Below, in pieces: positions 40,601-45,789 of a stretch of DNA of 64,000 nt; position 1 is the stretch's first letter, and each line of letters begins with the position of its first letter. The stretch spans positions 19,703,385-19,767,384 of the forward strand of contig NC_088295.1 in the NCBI RefSeq assembly GCF_032854445.1, written 5' to 3'. The DNA is from Liolophura sinensis. Lineage: Eukaryota; Mollusca; Polyplacophora; Chitonida; Chitonidae. Below the pieces are notes generated by a model that saw only the letters and a program-made list of their open reading frames with translations, did not search any database and was not told where the DNA came from. The position numbers and the translations under genes are program-made.

Positions 40601-43209
40601 GTGTTAGACCAAATACAGCTTCTTTTTTTCATAGCCCAAACACAAAGGTATATCCATGTTATAACAAACACAGCTTCCCCTTTGCACATCCCAAACACAA
40701 AGGTATCTCAGGTAGTGTTAGACCAAATACAGCTTCTTTTTTCACAGCCCAAACACAAAGGTATATCCATGTTATAACAAACACAGCTTCCCCTTGCACA
40801 ACCCAAACACAGAGGTATCTCAGGTAGTGTTAGACCAAATACAGCTTCTTATTTCACAGCCCAAACACAAAGGTATATCCATGTTATAACAAACACCACT
40901 TCCCCTTTGCACAACCGAAACACAAAGGTATCTCAGGTAGTGTTAGACCAACTACAGCTTCTTATTTCACAGCCCAAACACAAAGGTACCTCTATGTTAT
41001 AACAAACACAGCTTCCCCTTTGCACAACCCAAACACAAAGGTATCTCAGGTAGTGTTAGACCAACTACAGCTTCTTATTTCACAGCCCAAACACAAAGGT
41101 ACCTCTATGTTATAACAAACACAGCTTCCCCTTTGCACAACCCAAACACAAAGGTATCTCAGGTAGTGTTAGACCAACTACAGCTTCTTATTTCACAGCC
41201 CAAACACAAAGGTATATCCATGTTATAACAAACACAGCTTCCCCTTTGCACAACCCAAACACAAAGGTATCTCAGGTAGTGTTAGACCAAATACAGCTTC
41301 TTATTTCACAGCCCAAACACAAAGGTATATCCATGTTATAACAAACACAGCTTCCCCTTTGCACAACCCAAACACAAAGGTATCTCAGGTAGTGTTAGAC
41401 CAAATACAGCTTCTTTTTTCACAGCCCAAACACAAAGGTATATCCATGTTATAACAAACACAGCTTTCCCTTTGCACAACCCAAACACAAAGGTATCTCA
41501 GGTAGTCTTAGACCAAATACAGCTTCTTATTTCACAGCCCAAACACAAAGGTATATCCATGTTATAACAAACACAGCTTTCCCTTTGCACAACCCAAACA
41601 CAAAGGTATCTTAGGTAGTGTTAGACCAAATACAGCTTCTTTTTTCACAGCCCAAACACAAAGGTATATCCATGTTATAACAAACAAAGCTTCCCCTCAC
41701 ACAACCCAAACACAAAGGTATCTCAGGTAGTCTTAGACCAAATACAGCTTCTTATTTCACAGCCCAAACACATAGGTGTCTCCATGTTCTAACAAACAAA
41801 GCTTCCCCTCACTCAACCCAAACACAAAGGTATCTCAGGTAGTGTTAGACCAACTACAGCTTCTTATTTCACAACCCAAACACAAAGGCATTTCAGGTAG
41901 TGTTAGACCAAATACAACTTCTTCTTGCACAACAATTTCTTGTGCAATACACACAGCAGATATCTCTCTCACCACAAACATACGAGACTGATATACCAAA
42001 TGCAGCCCCATTGTGTACAACACAAAAATAAAGTTGTCAAAACGATAGAATGATAGACCAAAAAAATTTAGATATTTGAAGTGCTTATAACAGGGATTTC
42101 GTTCTGCGAGATGTGCAAACCCATGCAGCTATATTTGAGCATTGGAACTTGTAACAGTCACACACAATTCAGAAAAATCTTGTGCATTTTATATGAGTCT
42201 TGTATATGTGACACCTGAGACTTTACCTGGGCTCAAACACACATGTAGTTCCAGGTCAAAATCAAAAAAATACACATTAAAAAAAGATTAGGGCTGTGCT
42301 GAATACTGGACTGTGGACGGTTCGCAATGTTGTAGCGCTGGCATAAATGGCCACAAGATTTTGTTTATCCCATATTTGACCAGTTCTGTCCATGCATCTG
42401 CACTGATGCACCACTCCAAGCATGTATCTGGCTTATACCAAACACTTTTGCACAATCCAAAGATAAAGGTACATACATCCCAGTGTATGACCAAATACAG
42501 TTTCTTGCATAAGAATGACCACAGACTTACATGTACCCTATTTCTTCTAAATTTTGTGCCACTTGGTCTGTTCATTTTAGCCAATATATATGTAATTCTA
42601 GGGAGATTATTGAATTTCTTTTTTCTCACATGGTTAGACTATCAGACGAACATCATACTCACACCTTTAGTTTTCCAAAAGGCTGGTAAAGAAATGTAAT
42701 ATTCTACTTTCATCACTACTAATATCTGTGCCAAATTTTAAAAGAATTAGGGTATTTTTATCAGAACAATGTGCCAAATACAGCCTTGCACACAGCACAG
42801 TTACAAAGATAACAGAAACTGAAAGATACAGACAGCACTACTCATTCTTGCACTACAGTAGGCAAATATCAGAATTATATACCAAATACAGCCCACTCTC
42901 AGATTGCATAACACCAACATAAAAATACCACAGTGATACATTAAATACAGCAAATGGAGATAGTTTCAGTATTATATCCATCTGTGAAGTTATATTAAAG
43001 GGTAAAAATGTGCAATTTCTTTTCTTTTCACAATCTTATACATTCATATATCATAGAATTTTATGGCTTTTCTTTCTCTAAACATATCTGTCTTGTTTCT
43101 CTTTTTGACAGAAAACGGTGCCTTTGAAATCTTGCTGGCGAGAACATTTGACAAGGAGGCTCAGGATTTTGCCAAGAAAAGAGCTAAAGTTGAGGAACAG
43201 GCAGTTTGA
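1612..43209 (+). CDS. BAIAP3: BAIAP3/UNC13D-like (Munc13-4 family) C2-MUN-C2 protein, 30 exons, 5' partial
   Basis: Hand-built join of 30 exons (listed separately) giving 3378 coding bases, 1125 residues and a TGA at 43207. Every junction is GT-AG and phase-consistent. Approximate residues: 1-60 linker, 85-265 first C2, about 400-880 MUN-like helical region, 945-1095 second C2, short charged tail. Both C2 domains keep the loop-1 and loop-3 aspartates used for calcium binding (DADGFSDP with WDHDD; DANGLSDP with MDHD). Known for the family: these proteins act on late endosomes, dense-core vesicles and secretory granules, where the MUN domain promotes SNARE-dependent priming or vesicle recycling. 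Length is close to human BAIAP3 (about 1190) and UNC13D (about 1090), so only a short N-terminus is missing. The GRFFKQ segment, the lysine-rich C2 insert and the KEAQDFAKK end look BAIAP3-like. Ortholog status against UNC13D is inference. Confidence 0.93.
1841..2925 (+). repeat. 111-bp minisatellite, about 9.8 copies (intron 1)
   Basis: Near-identical units start at 1841, 1952, 2063, 2174, 2285, 2396, 2507, 2618, 2729 and 2840. Each unit begins CAACTGACTACACACATAG and ends near TTCTCATAAGAGT. Because 111 is 37 codons, the array carries a stop-free 402-residue frame that is an artefact. It abuts the Gypsy-like element, and its last unit breaks off at 2925. Confidence 0.95.
3049..3850 (+). pseudogene. 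Gag-like remnant with broken CCHC zinc knuckle
   Basis: Fragments in several frames. Near 3756-3800 a CYHC start is followed, after a frameshift, by the second cysteine pair of a retroviral-type zinc knuckle. A basic, glutamine-rich stretch precedes it. Not functional as read. Confidence 0.65.
3900..4190 (+). pseudogene. Retropepsin-like protease remnant
   Basis: Lies between the knuckle and the reverse transcriptase, as in Gypsy elements. The frame around 3970 retains an IVDT core resembling the aspartic protease active site, but the expected glycine is not present. Stops follow at 4023. Confidence 0.45.
4330..5200 (+). pseudogene. Reverse transcriptase remnant
   Basis: Family blocks occur in order across shifted frames: a WFSPIVV-type block near 4540, a GLDL block near 4700, [10 protein letters not shown] at about 4797-4826, and FIDNICVFG near 4872, where the catalytic YxDD-type aspartates are altered. 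A SFRGL motif typical of the RT/RNase H border is near 5115. Inactive. Confidence 0.8.
5200..5805. mobile_element. Interruption of the Gypsy pol region, possible nested insert
   Basis: About 600 bp with no pol similarity separates the RT/RNase H border from RNase H (resumes near 5810). Its local composition differs (GTGACTGTAGCGTCACGACC, TGACGTCATT) and resembles LTR-type promoter sequence. I could not define its ends or a target duplication. Confidence 0.4.
5810..6575 (+). pseudogene. RNase H and integrase zinc-binding remnant
   Basis: An RNase H-like segment (TDKAF-type block near 5898) is followed by the integrase HHCC module at about 6340-6465: two histidines before a YWWPKM core, then CSTC. 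The start of the integrase catalytic core (GIDFVGP) is at about 6565-6585. Frameshifted and interrupted. Confidence 0.75.
6700..7455 (+). pseudogene. Integrase core end and basic C-terminal module remnant
   Basis: Around 6730-6860 a DTGSQ-type and a YHPK-type block match the later part of the integrase core. 7006-7455 reads as a basic C-terminal domain with [12 protein letters not shown], typical of Gypsy integrase tails, ending at a TAG. Catalytic residues cannot all be found. Confidence 0.7.
7500..7774 (+). repeat. Candidate 3' LTR of the Gypsy element
   Basis: 275 bp beginning TGTTAAATG and ending GGTGTAACA, which gives matching TGTTA/TAACA termini. Positions 7702-7760 align with 2931-2989. 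The rest of the 5' copy does not align convincingly, so the ends are tentative. Confidence 0.45.
8067..8234 (+). CDS. BAIAP3: Exon 2: conserved N-terminal segment before C2A
   Basis: 168 bp, phase 0 to 0, 56 residues. The [15 protein letters not shown] segment and the [17 protein letters not shown] helix match the family-specific segment just before the first C2 domain. Acceptor tttgtttcag, donor gtaagc. Confidence 0.95.
8885..9149 (+). mobile_element. Full-length tRNA-derived SINE with target-site duplication
   Basis: Head has an A box (TGGCTCAGTTGG at 8895-8906) and a B box (AGTTCAAGTCC at 8964-8974). The body contains the CGGATGGTTGTGGGTTT and CTGGCCGCCATCGTAT blocks, and the tail GGCGTAAAACACCAATC plus (AAAT)n. 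The flanks ATACAATTAATGTT (8871) and ATACAATCAATGTT (9150) differ by one base, so they are a target duplication. An internal 72-residue ORF is not a gene. Confidence 0.93.
9164..10371. other. Rest of intron 2, nothing recognised
   Basis: AT-rich intron with a poly-A-rich patch near 9835-9860. No exon or element identified. Confidence 0.6.
10372..10438 (+). CDS. BAIAP3: Exon 3: start of C2A
   Basis: 67 bp, phase 0 to 1. Encodes [20 protein letters not shown] and the first calcium-loop aspartates (KDADG). The split glycine codon is completed by exon 4. Donor gtgggt. Confidence 0.95.
10787..11048 (+). CDS. BAIAP3: Exon 4: C2A core with lysine-rich insert
   Basis: 262 bp, phase 1 to 2. Starts [13 protein letters not shown], then an acidic stretch (SSDED) and a lysine-rich insert ([13 protein letters not shown]), and ends [12 protein letters not shown] plus a split phenylalanine codon. 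The basic insert could bind acidic lipids; that is inference. The donor is the weak gttagt. The last 50 bp of this exon are the founding copy of the downstream 104-bp array. Confidence 0.95.
11049..12205 (+). repeat. 104-bp minisatellite seeded from the end of exon 4, about 10 copies plus decayed tail
   Basis: Units start GTTAGTATGAAGTC at 11049, 11153, 11257 and so on. Each unit is a dimer of two 51-53 bp halves, both ending like the exon (AAGTTCAGATT or AAGCTCAGATT). The half-unit matches exon bases 10999-11048 at 40 of 50 positions. Every second half ends with a copy of the real junction TTCAGATT/GTTAGTATG. Degenerate copies run to about 12205. Confidence 0.95.
12456..12500 (+). CDS. BAIAP3: Exon 5: C2A strand between loops
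   Basis: 45 bp, phase 2 to 2. Encodes [14 protein letters not shown] and a split Trp. Acceptor ctactttcag, donor gtaagt. It joins NEKFRF upstream and WDHDD downstream, restoring a canonical C2 loop 3. Confidence 0.95.
12535..13098 (+). repeat. 71-bp minisatellite, about 8 copies (intron 5)
   Basis: Period 71, marked by GGTACTCGAGAATTACGTGG (first near 12590, last degenerate near 13088). Contains TTTGCTAATACTCACCGTAA and TGTATGTCAGAATAC blocks. No exon sequence is included, unlike several other arrays in this gene. Confidence 0.93.
13099..15319. other. Rest of intron 5: homopolymer tracts and a diverged SINE fragment
   Basis: A poly-G run near 13794-13808 is followed by poly-T to about 13842. 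Near 15128-15215 an ACTTGCCAAAAGCCAGTGG/CAGTTTCCTCCACC fragment resembles the SINE body. No exon seen. Confidence 0.55.
15320..15485 (+). CDS. BAIAP3: Exon 6: C2A loop 3 and end
   Basis: 166 bp, phase 2 to 0. Gives [18 protein letters not shown], a [12 protein letters not shown] segment and [11 protein letters not shown]. The GRFFKQ segment is close to BAIAP3 in style. Acceptor acaccacag, donor gtgagt. Confidence 0.96.
15628..15697 (+). mobile_element. SINE-body fragment (intron 6)
   Basis: TTGCCAGAGGTCATTGGTTT followed by CCAGTTTCCTCCACCCATAA; same body variant as 15128, 51293 and 54805. Short and diverged. Confidence 0.5.
15857..16060 (+). CDS. BAIAP3: Exon 7: C2A C-terminal strand and linker
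   Basis: 204 bp, phase 0 to 0, 68 residues. [11 protein letters not shown] and [12 protein letters not shown] are the last C2 strands, followed by an acidic linker ([17 protein letters not shown]). Acceptor ctggtttcag, donor gtaagt. Confidence 0.96.
16348..16465 (-). mobile_element. Truncated SINE copy (intron 7)
   Basis: Plus strand reads TTTATTTATTTGTTTGATTGGTGTTTCAC, then ACTCAAGAATATTTCAC and GGTGGGAGGAAACTGAGC. Diverged, head missing. Confidence 0.75.
16812..16915 (+). CDS. BAIAP3: Exon 8: start of helical region
   Basis: 104 bp, phase 0 to 2. Encodes [19 protein letters not shown], a family segment after C2A in which W-x-G-x-L-x-x-x-A is typical. Acceptor tttggtcag, donor gtcagt. Confidence 0.95.
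17026..17043 (+). repeat. Poly-G run
   Basis: Uninterrupted G tract of about 18 bases in intron 8. Confidence 0.9.
17277..17394 (+). CDS. BAIAP3: Exon 9: helical region
   Basis: 118 bp, phase 2 to 0. Encodes [20 protein letters not shown] and an acidic helix LLEELEEIW. Acceptor atttttcag, donor gtgggt. Confidence 0.95.
17395..18233. other. Intron 9, nothing recognised
   Basis: AT-rich, no repeat array or ORF of note. Confidence 0.6.
18234..18358 (+). CDS. BAIAP3: Exon 10: MUN region start
   Basis: 125 bp, phase 0 to 2. Encodes [20 protein letters not shown] then [16 protein letters not shown]. The [10 protein letters not shown] segment is typical of the BAIAP3/UNC13D branch. Confidence 0.95.
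18359..19215. other. Intron 10, nothing recognised
   Basis: AT-rich; short similar phrases such as TTCACTGTAATGTA/TTATCTTGATCAT recur near 18465, 18520 and 19010 as weak direct repeats. Confidence 0.5.
19216..19306 (+). CDS. BAIAP3: Exon 11: MUN region
   Basis: 91 bp, phase 2 to 0. Encodes [20 protein letters not shown] and [11 protein letters not shown]. Donor is the weak gtacac. Confidence 0.94.
19757..19813 (+). CDS. BAIAP3: Exon 12: MUN region
   Basis: 57 bp, phase 0 to 0, [19 protein letters not shown]. The G-T-x-E-W motif is characteristic of this family. Confidence 0.93.
20278..20375 (+). CDS. BAIAP3: Exon 13: MUN region
   Basis: 98 bp, phase 0 to 2. Encodes [20 protein letters not shown] then [11 protein letters not shown]. 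The acceptor used is gttgtag at 20277, because the alternative acag four bases later would break the frame. Donor gtaaat. Confidence 0.93.
20430..22555 (+). repeat. 133-bp minisatellite, about 16 copies (intron 13)
   Basis: Each unit carries CTATTTATACAGGTGTGACTT, then TCCTGTCTACAGCTCTGAATA, then GCTAGACACATAGACACAGA. Units thus hold a donor-like ACAG/GTGTGA and an acceptor-like CTACAG/CTCTGAATATG, which resembles the next exon's CATTGAACATG start. Repeated 64-residue ORFs are artefacts of the array. Some units have a small deletion (CACATAGACGACAATA). Confidence 0.95.
22777..22828 (+). CDS. BAIAP3: Exon 14: MUN region
   Basis: 52 bp, phase 2 to 0, [17 protein letters not shown]. Acceptor cttttttcag, donor gtatgt. 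Confidence 0.93.
23074..23109 (+). CDS. BAIAP3: Exon 15: 36-bp short exon
   Basis: Phase 0 to 0, [12 protein letters not shown]. Strong pyrimidine acceptor and gtaagt donor. It can be skipped without changing frame, so it may be alternatively used; that is inference. Confidence 0.85.
23439..23593 (+). CDS. BAIAP3: Exon 16: MUN region
   Basis: 155 bp, phase 0 to 2. Encodes [20 protein letters not shown] and [12 protein letters not shown]. The [12 protein letters not shown] helix is a MUN hallmark of this branch. Acceptor gtgtctgtag, donor gtaagt. Confidence 0.96.
23870..23993 (+). CDS. BAIAP3: Exon 17: MUN region
   Basis: 124 bp, phase 2 to 0. Encodes [20 protein letters not shown] and [10 protein letters not shown]. 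The WF-x-x-A-V-x-x-W-L pattern is conserved in the family. Confidence 0.96.
24164..24172 (+). other. Possible 9-nt microexon (intron 17)
   Basis: A pyrimidine-rich stretch ending TAACCATGAAG is followed by GGAGAAGTG and a consensus GTAAGT. Inclusion would add Gly-Glu-Val in frame between exons 17 and 18. Sequence logic only. Confidence 0.25.
24450..24530 (-). mobile_element. Diverged SINE fragment (intron 17)
   Basis: Plus strand TGTATTTATTTGATTGTTTA, then AATACTCAAGAATTTTCCAC and GACGGTGGTTAG match the 3' half of the SINE in reverse. Confidence 0.7.
24997..25232. mobile_element. Candidate TTAA-type (piggyBac-like) MITE
   Basis: A 236-bp segment starts TTAACCCATG and ends CAAAGGGTTAA, giving TTAA plus CCC/GGG at both ends, as expected for a non-autonomous TTAA-target element. 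Inverted similarity beyond the first 7 bases is weak and there is no coding capacity. Confidence 0.4.
26149..26289. repeat. Long imperfect palindrome / foldback element
   Basis: Arms of about 67 nt around a 7-nt loop (26216-26222). The inner 19 bp, ending ATTTTCATTTGTTCC on the left and beginning GGAACAAATGAAAAT on the right, are perfect; the outer arm (GCAATNNGTNACNCATTATATC) pairs with scattered mismatches and no indel. Likely a foldback MITE. Confidence 0.88.
27707..27775 (+). CDS. BAIAP3: Exon 18: MUN region
   Basis: 69 bp, phase 0 to 0. [20 protein letters not shown] then FNQ; the K-x-S-T-S-A-V-D motif is strongly conserved in the BAIAP3/UNC13D branch. Confidence 0.96.
28043..28117 (+). 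CDS. BAIAP3: Exon 19: MUN region
   Basis: 75 bp, phase 0 to 0, [20 protein letters not shown] then SKVTE. Donor gtgaga. Confidence 0.95.
28674..30208 (+). repeat. 87-bp minisatellite carrying copies of the exon 20 acceptor, about 17 units
   Basis: Each unit has CTTCATTTGTACACAG followed by GACATTTGTAATGGTGCAATG, the same acceptor and first 21 exon bases as the real exon at 30209. Acceptor copies fall at 87-bp steps, except one short unit near 29323 and an irregular one near 29598. 87 is 29 codons, so both strands show long open frames that are artefacts. Confidence 0.96.
30209..30310 (+). CDS. BAIAP3: Exon 20: MUN region, last acceptor of the 87-bp array
   Basis: 102 bp, phase 0 to 0. [20 protein letters not shown] then an acidic stretch ending DVTEQ. 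The start is set by frame and by the loss of similarity to the array after GGTGCAATG. Upstream decoy acceptors are in the same frame. Confidence 0.93.
30420..31131. mobile_element. Probable dispersed repeat ending in a (CAAT)n tail (intron 20)
   Basis: Two to three related blocks (TTTTGTCCATGGATCTCCTC, near 30635 TTTTGTCCATGCAACTCTTC, near 30795 TTTTGACCATGCAGCTCCTG) recur at about 160-bp spacing, each followed by a CATCTTNCNTATCA phrase. A separate piece at about 31012-31131 ends AAATAAAGTTTGTCAATC plus CAATCAAT copies, like the 3' end of a non-LTR element. Family not identified. Confidence 0.45.
31329..31544 (+). CDS. BAIAP3: Exon 21: MUN region core
   Basis: 216 bp, phase 0 to 0, 72 residues. 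[20 protein letters not shown] is the family hallmark (C-x-x-x-N-N-I-E-x-x-R), followed by [20 protein letters not shown]. Confidence 0.97.
31826..33005 (+). repeat. 78/82-bp minisatellite carrying copies of the exon 22 acceptor, about 14 units
   Basis: Each unit reads GTTGCCACTGCACTTCAGGG, CATTCTGACATGGCTGTACA, then TGTATCTTTCAG/ATGAGACCAGATATTA. The last 16 bases equal the true start of exon 22. Two unit lengths alternate because some carry an extra CATGCA or CATACA after GAGAC. Reading on from a decoy acceptor meets a TGA within about 20 codons. Confidence 0.95.
33006..33074 (+). CDS. BAIAP3: Exon 22: MUN region
   Basis: 69 bp, phase 0 to 0, [20 protein letters not shown] then AED. The initial Met is internal. 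Last acceptor of the adjoining array. Donor gtaagt. Confidence 0.93.
33310..33456 (+). CDS. BAIAP3: Exon 23: MUN region C-terminal part
   Basis: 147 bp, phase 0 to 0. Encodes [20 protein letters not shown] and [20 protein letters not shown]. Its donor is the weak gtcaaa, chosen because it joins EEQ to KAPAFYLR in frame; a gtgtgt a little downstream is the alternative. Confidence 0.9.
33500..35980 (+). repeat. 36-40 bp minisatellite carrying copies of the exon 24 acceptor, about 60 units
   Basis: Typical unit GTGATTACAG/ATAGCACCTGAGGATGTATG, mostly 39 bp. The real exon edge is TTGATTACAG/AAAGCACCTG, so each unit repeats the acceptor plus about 10 exon bases. Units become irregular toward 35750-35980. 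Minus-strand ORFs made of repeated HPQVLSVI are artefacts. Confidence 0.95.
35981..36094 (+). CDS. BAIAP3: Exon 24: end of MUN region
   Basis: 114 bp, phase 0 to 0. [20 protein letters not shown] then [13 protein letters not shown]; the FHA-x-x-x-GLP motif is conserved in the family. Donor gtatgt. Confidence 0.95.
36555..36885 (+). repeat. Degenerate 23-25 bp minisatellite (intron 24)
   Basis: Repeats of TCACACCTGTAATCCAAAGTC with variants (CTGCAATCC, AATCCCAAGTCC) and a longer period that includes CGTCACAAGTCTG. Confidence 0.85.
36886..38219. other. Rest of intron 24, nothing recognised
   Basis: Mixed AT-rich sequence with no array, exon or known element identified. Confidence 0.5.
38220..38303 (+). 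CDS. BAIAP3: Exon 25: helix before C2B
   Basis: 84 bp, phase 0 to 0, [20 protein letters not shown] then YMEKLQAQ. The T-x-x-L-I-x-K-x-Y/F segment precedes C2B in this family. Confidence 0.95.
38522..38603 (+). CDS. BAIAP3: Exon 26: start of C2B
   Basis: 82 bp, phase 0 to 1. [20 protein letters not shown] then SHTLLVE, first C2 strands. Confidence 0.95.
38816..38854 (+). CDS. BAIAP3: Exon 27: C2B loop 1
   Basis: 39 bp, phase 1 to 1, [12 protein letters not shown]. Contributes the first calcium-loop aspartate. Donor gtaaac. Confidence 0.93.
39383..39506 (+). CDS. BAIAP3: Exon 28: C2B core
   Basis: 124 bp, phase 1 to 2. [20 protein letters not shown], then [14 protein letters not shown]-type C2 strand. 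Donor gtaagt. Confidence 0.96.
39883..40085 (+). CDS. BAIAP3: Exon 29: C2B loop 3 and end
   Basis: 203 bp, phase 2 to 1. [20 protein letters not shown] then [11 protein letters not shown], ending [10 protein letters not shown]. The weak donor gtatat and the last ~35 exon bases are the founder of the following array. Confidence 0.95.
40086..41930 (+). repeat. 113-bp minisatellite seeded from the end of exon 29, about 16 units (32 half-units)
   Basis: Each unit is two halves: GTATATCCATGTTATAACAA followed by an exon-like CAACCCAAACACAAAG, and GTATCTCAGGTAGTGTTAGA followed by CAGCCCAAACACAAAG. Both halves end like exon 29 (CAGCCCAAACATAAAG) and are followed by GTAT, so each half rebuilds a donor. 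Decayed copies (for example near 42440 and 42770) extend toward 42930. Confidence 0.96.
41931..43111. other. Rest of intron 29 with decayed array copies
   Basis: Scattered phrases such as CAATCCAAAGATAAAGGTAC (42456) and GACCAAATACAG (42489) are remnants of the 113-bp unit. No exon seen before 43112. Confidence 0.6.
43112..43209 (+). CDS. BAIAP3: Exon 30: C-terminus and stop
   Basis: 98 bp, phase 1, ends TGA at 43207. [20 protein letters not shown] then [12 protein letters not shown]. The KEAQDFAKK helix resembles the BAIAP3 C-terminal end rather than UNC13D. Confidence 0.93.
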
Positions 43210-45365
43210 TTTTTTCCTTGGCACGCATGCATCCAATCATGCTTGACTTCATTACCACATACATACATGTATCTGTTTTTAAATGTAGTGTGAGATCTCA
43301 GAATCAAGGTATTGTGTCATTTTGATTCCTGATTTGGCTATGAATCTAGGAGGAGTTTTAAACAATGAATTCTCAAAGGGCATTGTCCTGAATATTTGAT
43401 ACAGTACTTAATATAGCCGACAGACAAGTGTACGACTTACACAAGTTTTTATGTCATTTCCCCCACCCCCACCCAAAATTTTTTCACTTTAAAGTTTTTA
43501 CTGTGTAGCTTTCTGGGTTCATTCACTAGAGAACTTCAGTGAATGTCTAGGGATTTCTTGCAAGAGACTCATTTTATACTCATTCATTTATATTATTTTT
43601 ATTTGCAATATATTTTTTACGTTATTGTTTTTTTTGGCATTGGAATTCTTGTATTTTTACAAATGGACGTTATGTTTAAAAGAAAGGCCAACATTTCTGT
43701 GCATAAATTTTACTGCTCTATTCATTTAATTTTTGTCATTAGCGTAATTGTCATTTCATTTTCTAGTCAAAAGGCAAAAGCATTTCCATGACAGCATAAT
43801 GATGAGTCCCAAGACCTGGTTTTCCACTGAAGTCACTGGTATGGCTGGTATCATGCTCAGGTCACACAGTGTGATATTTCATAAATGCAATGTATTTAAA
43901 GAGGCTATACAGGAGATTTTGGGCAAAAAATCCAAATTTTGTTATAAAATCAATTTTTTTCTGTTTTGCAAGAAAAATGTGCCTTTCATTAAATAACAGA
44001 CTTGTTCGTGTACTATTTGTTTTGTTAAGGTTGATATGTGAAATATCAGGGCACATTATCAGACTGCTTGTGCACAGATGAGACTGATATTTTGTGAAAG
44101 GTGATTATTTCAGCTAAAATAATAGGAAAAATTGGATTGGATTCACACTGTTCAATTTTTTTCTGCCAAAAATCCACTGTATGTAATCTCCTTAAAATGA
44201 AAAATTGATTTATTATGGAAAACTTTGAAATGGTGCAGAAGTTTCACATTTGTCTACGTTAATCACACTATATGGCTATTCCGAACATGTTGGATGGACT
44301 GTATACAGAAGATTGTCACTTTCATTTATTAATTTATACAAACAGAATCTATTATGTTGTACATAAGACAGTGTTGAGTTACGATCTGACGGATACCTCT
44401 GTTGTGCTTGTGGTCTGCCTGTTCATGACATATGAGGTGTTGCTATCCTGTTACTGTTGCTATGAAGATCTTGAGAGAGAAGGTTAAAGTGATCTCTAAC
44501 CCGGATGTTTTACATTGTAACTGTCTGAGTGTTGTGGAGTTCACCAAGGCATGCAGAAGCTCTTGTTACTTACGTATACAAAGATTATAAATGAGACACA
44601 ACATCAACATGGCTTATATTGTTATATATAATGATTTTAATTCCTTAAAAATTGTTGAATTTATCTGCTGACAATGATTTTTAATGACGTTTTATTCTTT
44701 ACTGTTAAAATAATTCATAGTATCTGAAATACTATTTGTGCAGTGTTCAGATTCTGTCTAGAAATTATGCTACTGGAGTCACATGAGGACAGGCTGTCAC
44801 ACCTTAACTCTATGGTTACTTATAACTGAGATGATCAGCTCCAGTACTCATTAGTCACAGGAGTTGCTGTATGGTATATATGTGTATGTCTGTCAACATT
44901 CTCCTCTCTACCACTTTAACCTTGCACTCGACTACACATTGCTGTATTATCTCAAGGCGCCACAACTAAGTGTACTTTGGCTCATACCTTTTCCTATGCC
45001 ACTGTTTTTGTGCACCATTTTTTCTCAGTCGCCATGTTTATAAAAAAAAATAAAAAGTACTACCGGTATATACATTTGTAAACGTACATACATATATACA
45101 TATATATTAATCCTTATATATTGCACTGTAATTTATAAATATCAACAGGTTTAATTCAAAATGTGACACAATAACAACGGCAATTTACATTGGTCGGTTT
45201 GTCCTTTTACACCTGTGTCAACTGGCAACACCATTCACACCCTTCCTGATAGTGCTTTGCTCACAGTGTTTATTCTTACCATTTTGAGCAACTCGGCAAG
45301 TATAAACAAAGTTGTTATTTTTTTGTCTTTTGAATTTCATCACAATAAAATCTGGTATGGTATCG
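43210..45365 (+). other. Probable 3' UTR of the BAIAP3-like gene
   Basis: About 2.1 kb without ORFs of note, ending shortly after an AATAAA at 45344-45349 in the context ATCACAATAAAATCTGG. Earlier AATAAA-like sites exist (for example near 45050), so length is tentative. Confidence 0.5.
45344..45349 (+). promoter_or_regulatory. Candidate polyadenylation signal
   Basis: Canonical AATAAA downstream of the last exon, followed by T-rich sequence (TTGGGTTTTTTTATGTG near 45378). Not proved to be used. Confidence 0.45.
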
Positions 45366-45565
45366 AATTCTTGCTCTAGTTGGGTTTTTTTATGTGTCGG
45401 TATGTCATATTCTTAAGCATGACTTCACATATGGGCTGATATGACTAAGAGAAGTACATGTAGTACAAAGACTGGTTTACAGGGTGTCGGTCTGTTGTGA
45501 CTGGATTTGGTGTCACGATTGGTGCCTTTGTTATGTTTAAATCATAGGCCTAACTGAATCAAACC

Positions 45566-45691
45566 AGCGGATGGTCGTGGGTTTCCCCCGGGCACAGCCC
45601 CATTTCCTCCCACCTAAGTGCTGGCCGCCGCCGTATGCTTGAAATATTCCTGAGAACGGCGTAAAACACCAATTAAATAAATAAATAAATC
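45566..45691 (+). mobile_element. 5'-truncated SINE with target-site duplication
   Basis: Starts in the GCGGATGGTCGTGGGTTT body block and ends GGCGTAAAACACCAATT plus (AAAT)n. Flanked by CTGAATCAAA at 45554-45563 and 45694-45703. Confidence 0.85.
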
Positions 45692-45789
45692 AGCTGAATC
45701 AAAACCTGGATTGGACAGAGAATTTGTGGATTCCCCACTCTCGCTATTTGTGGCCAAGCTAAAGTCTCCTTGTCTTCCAAATGTATGGT

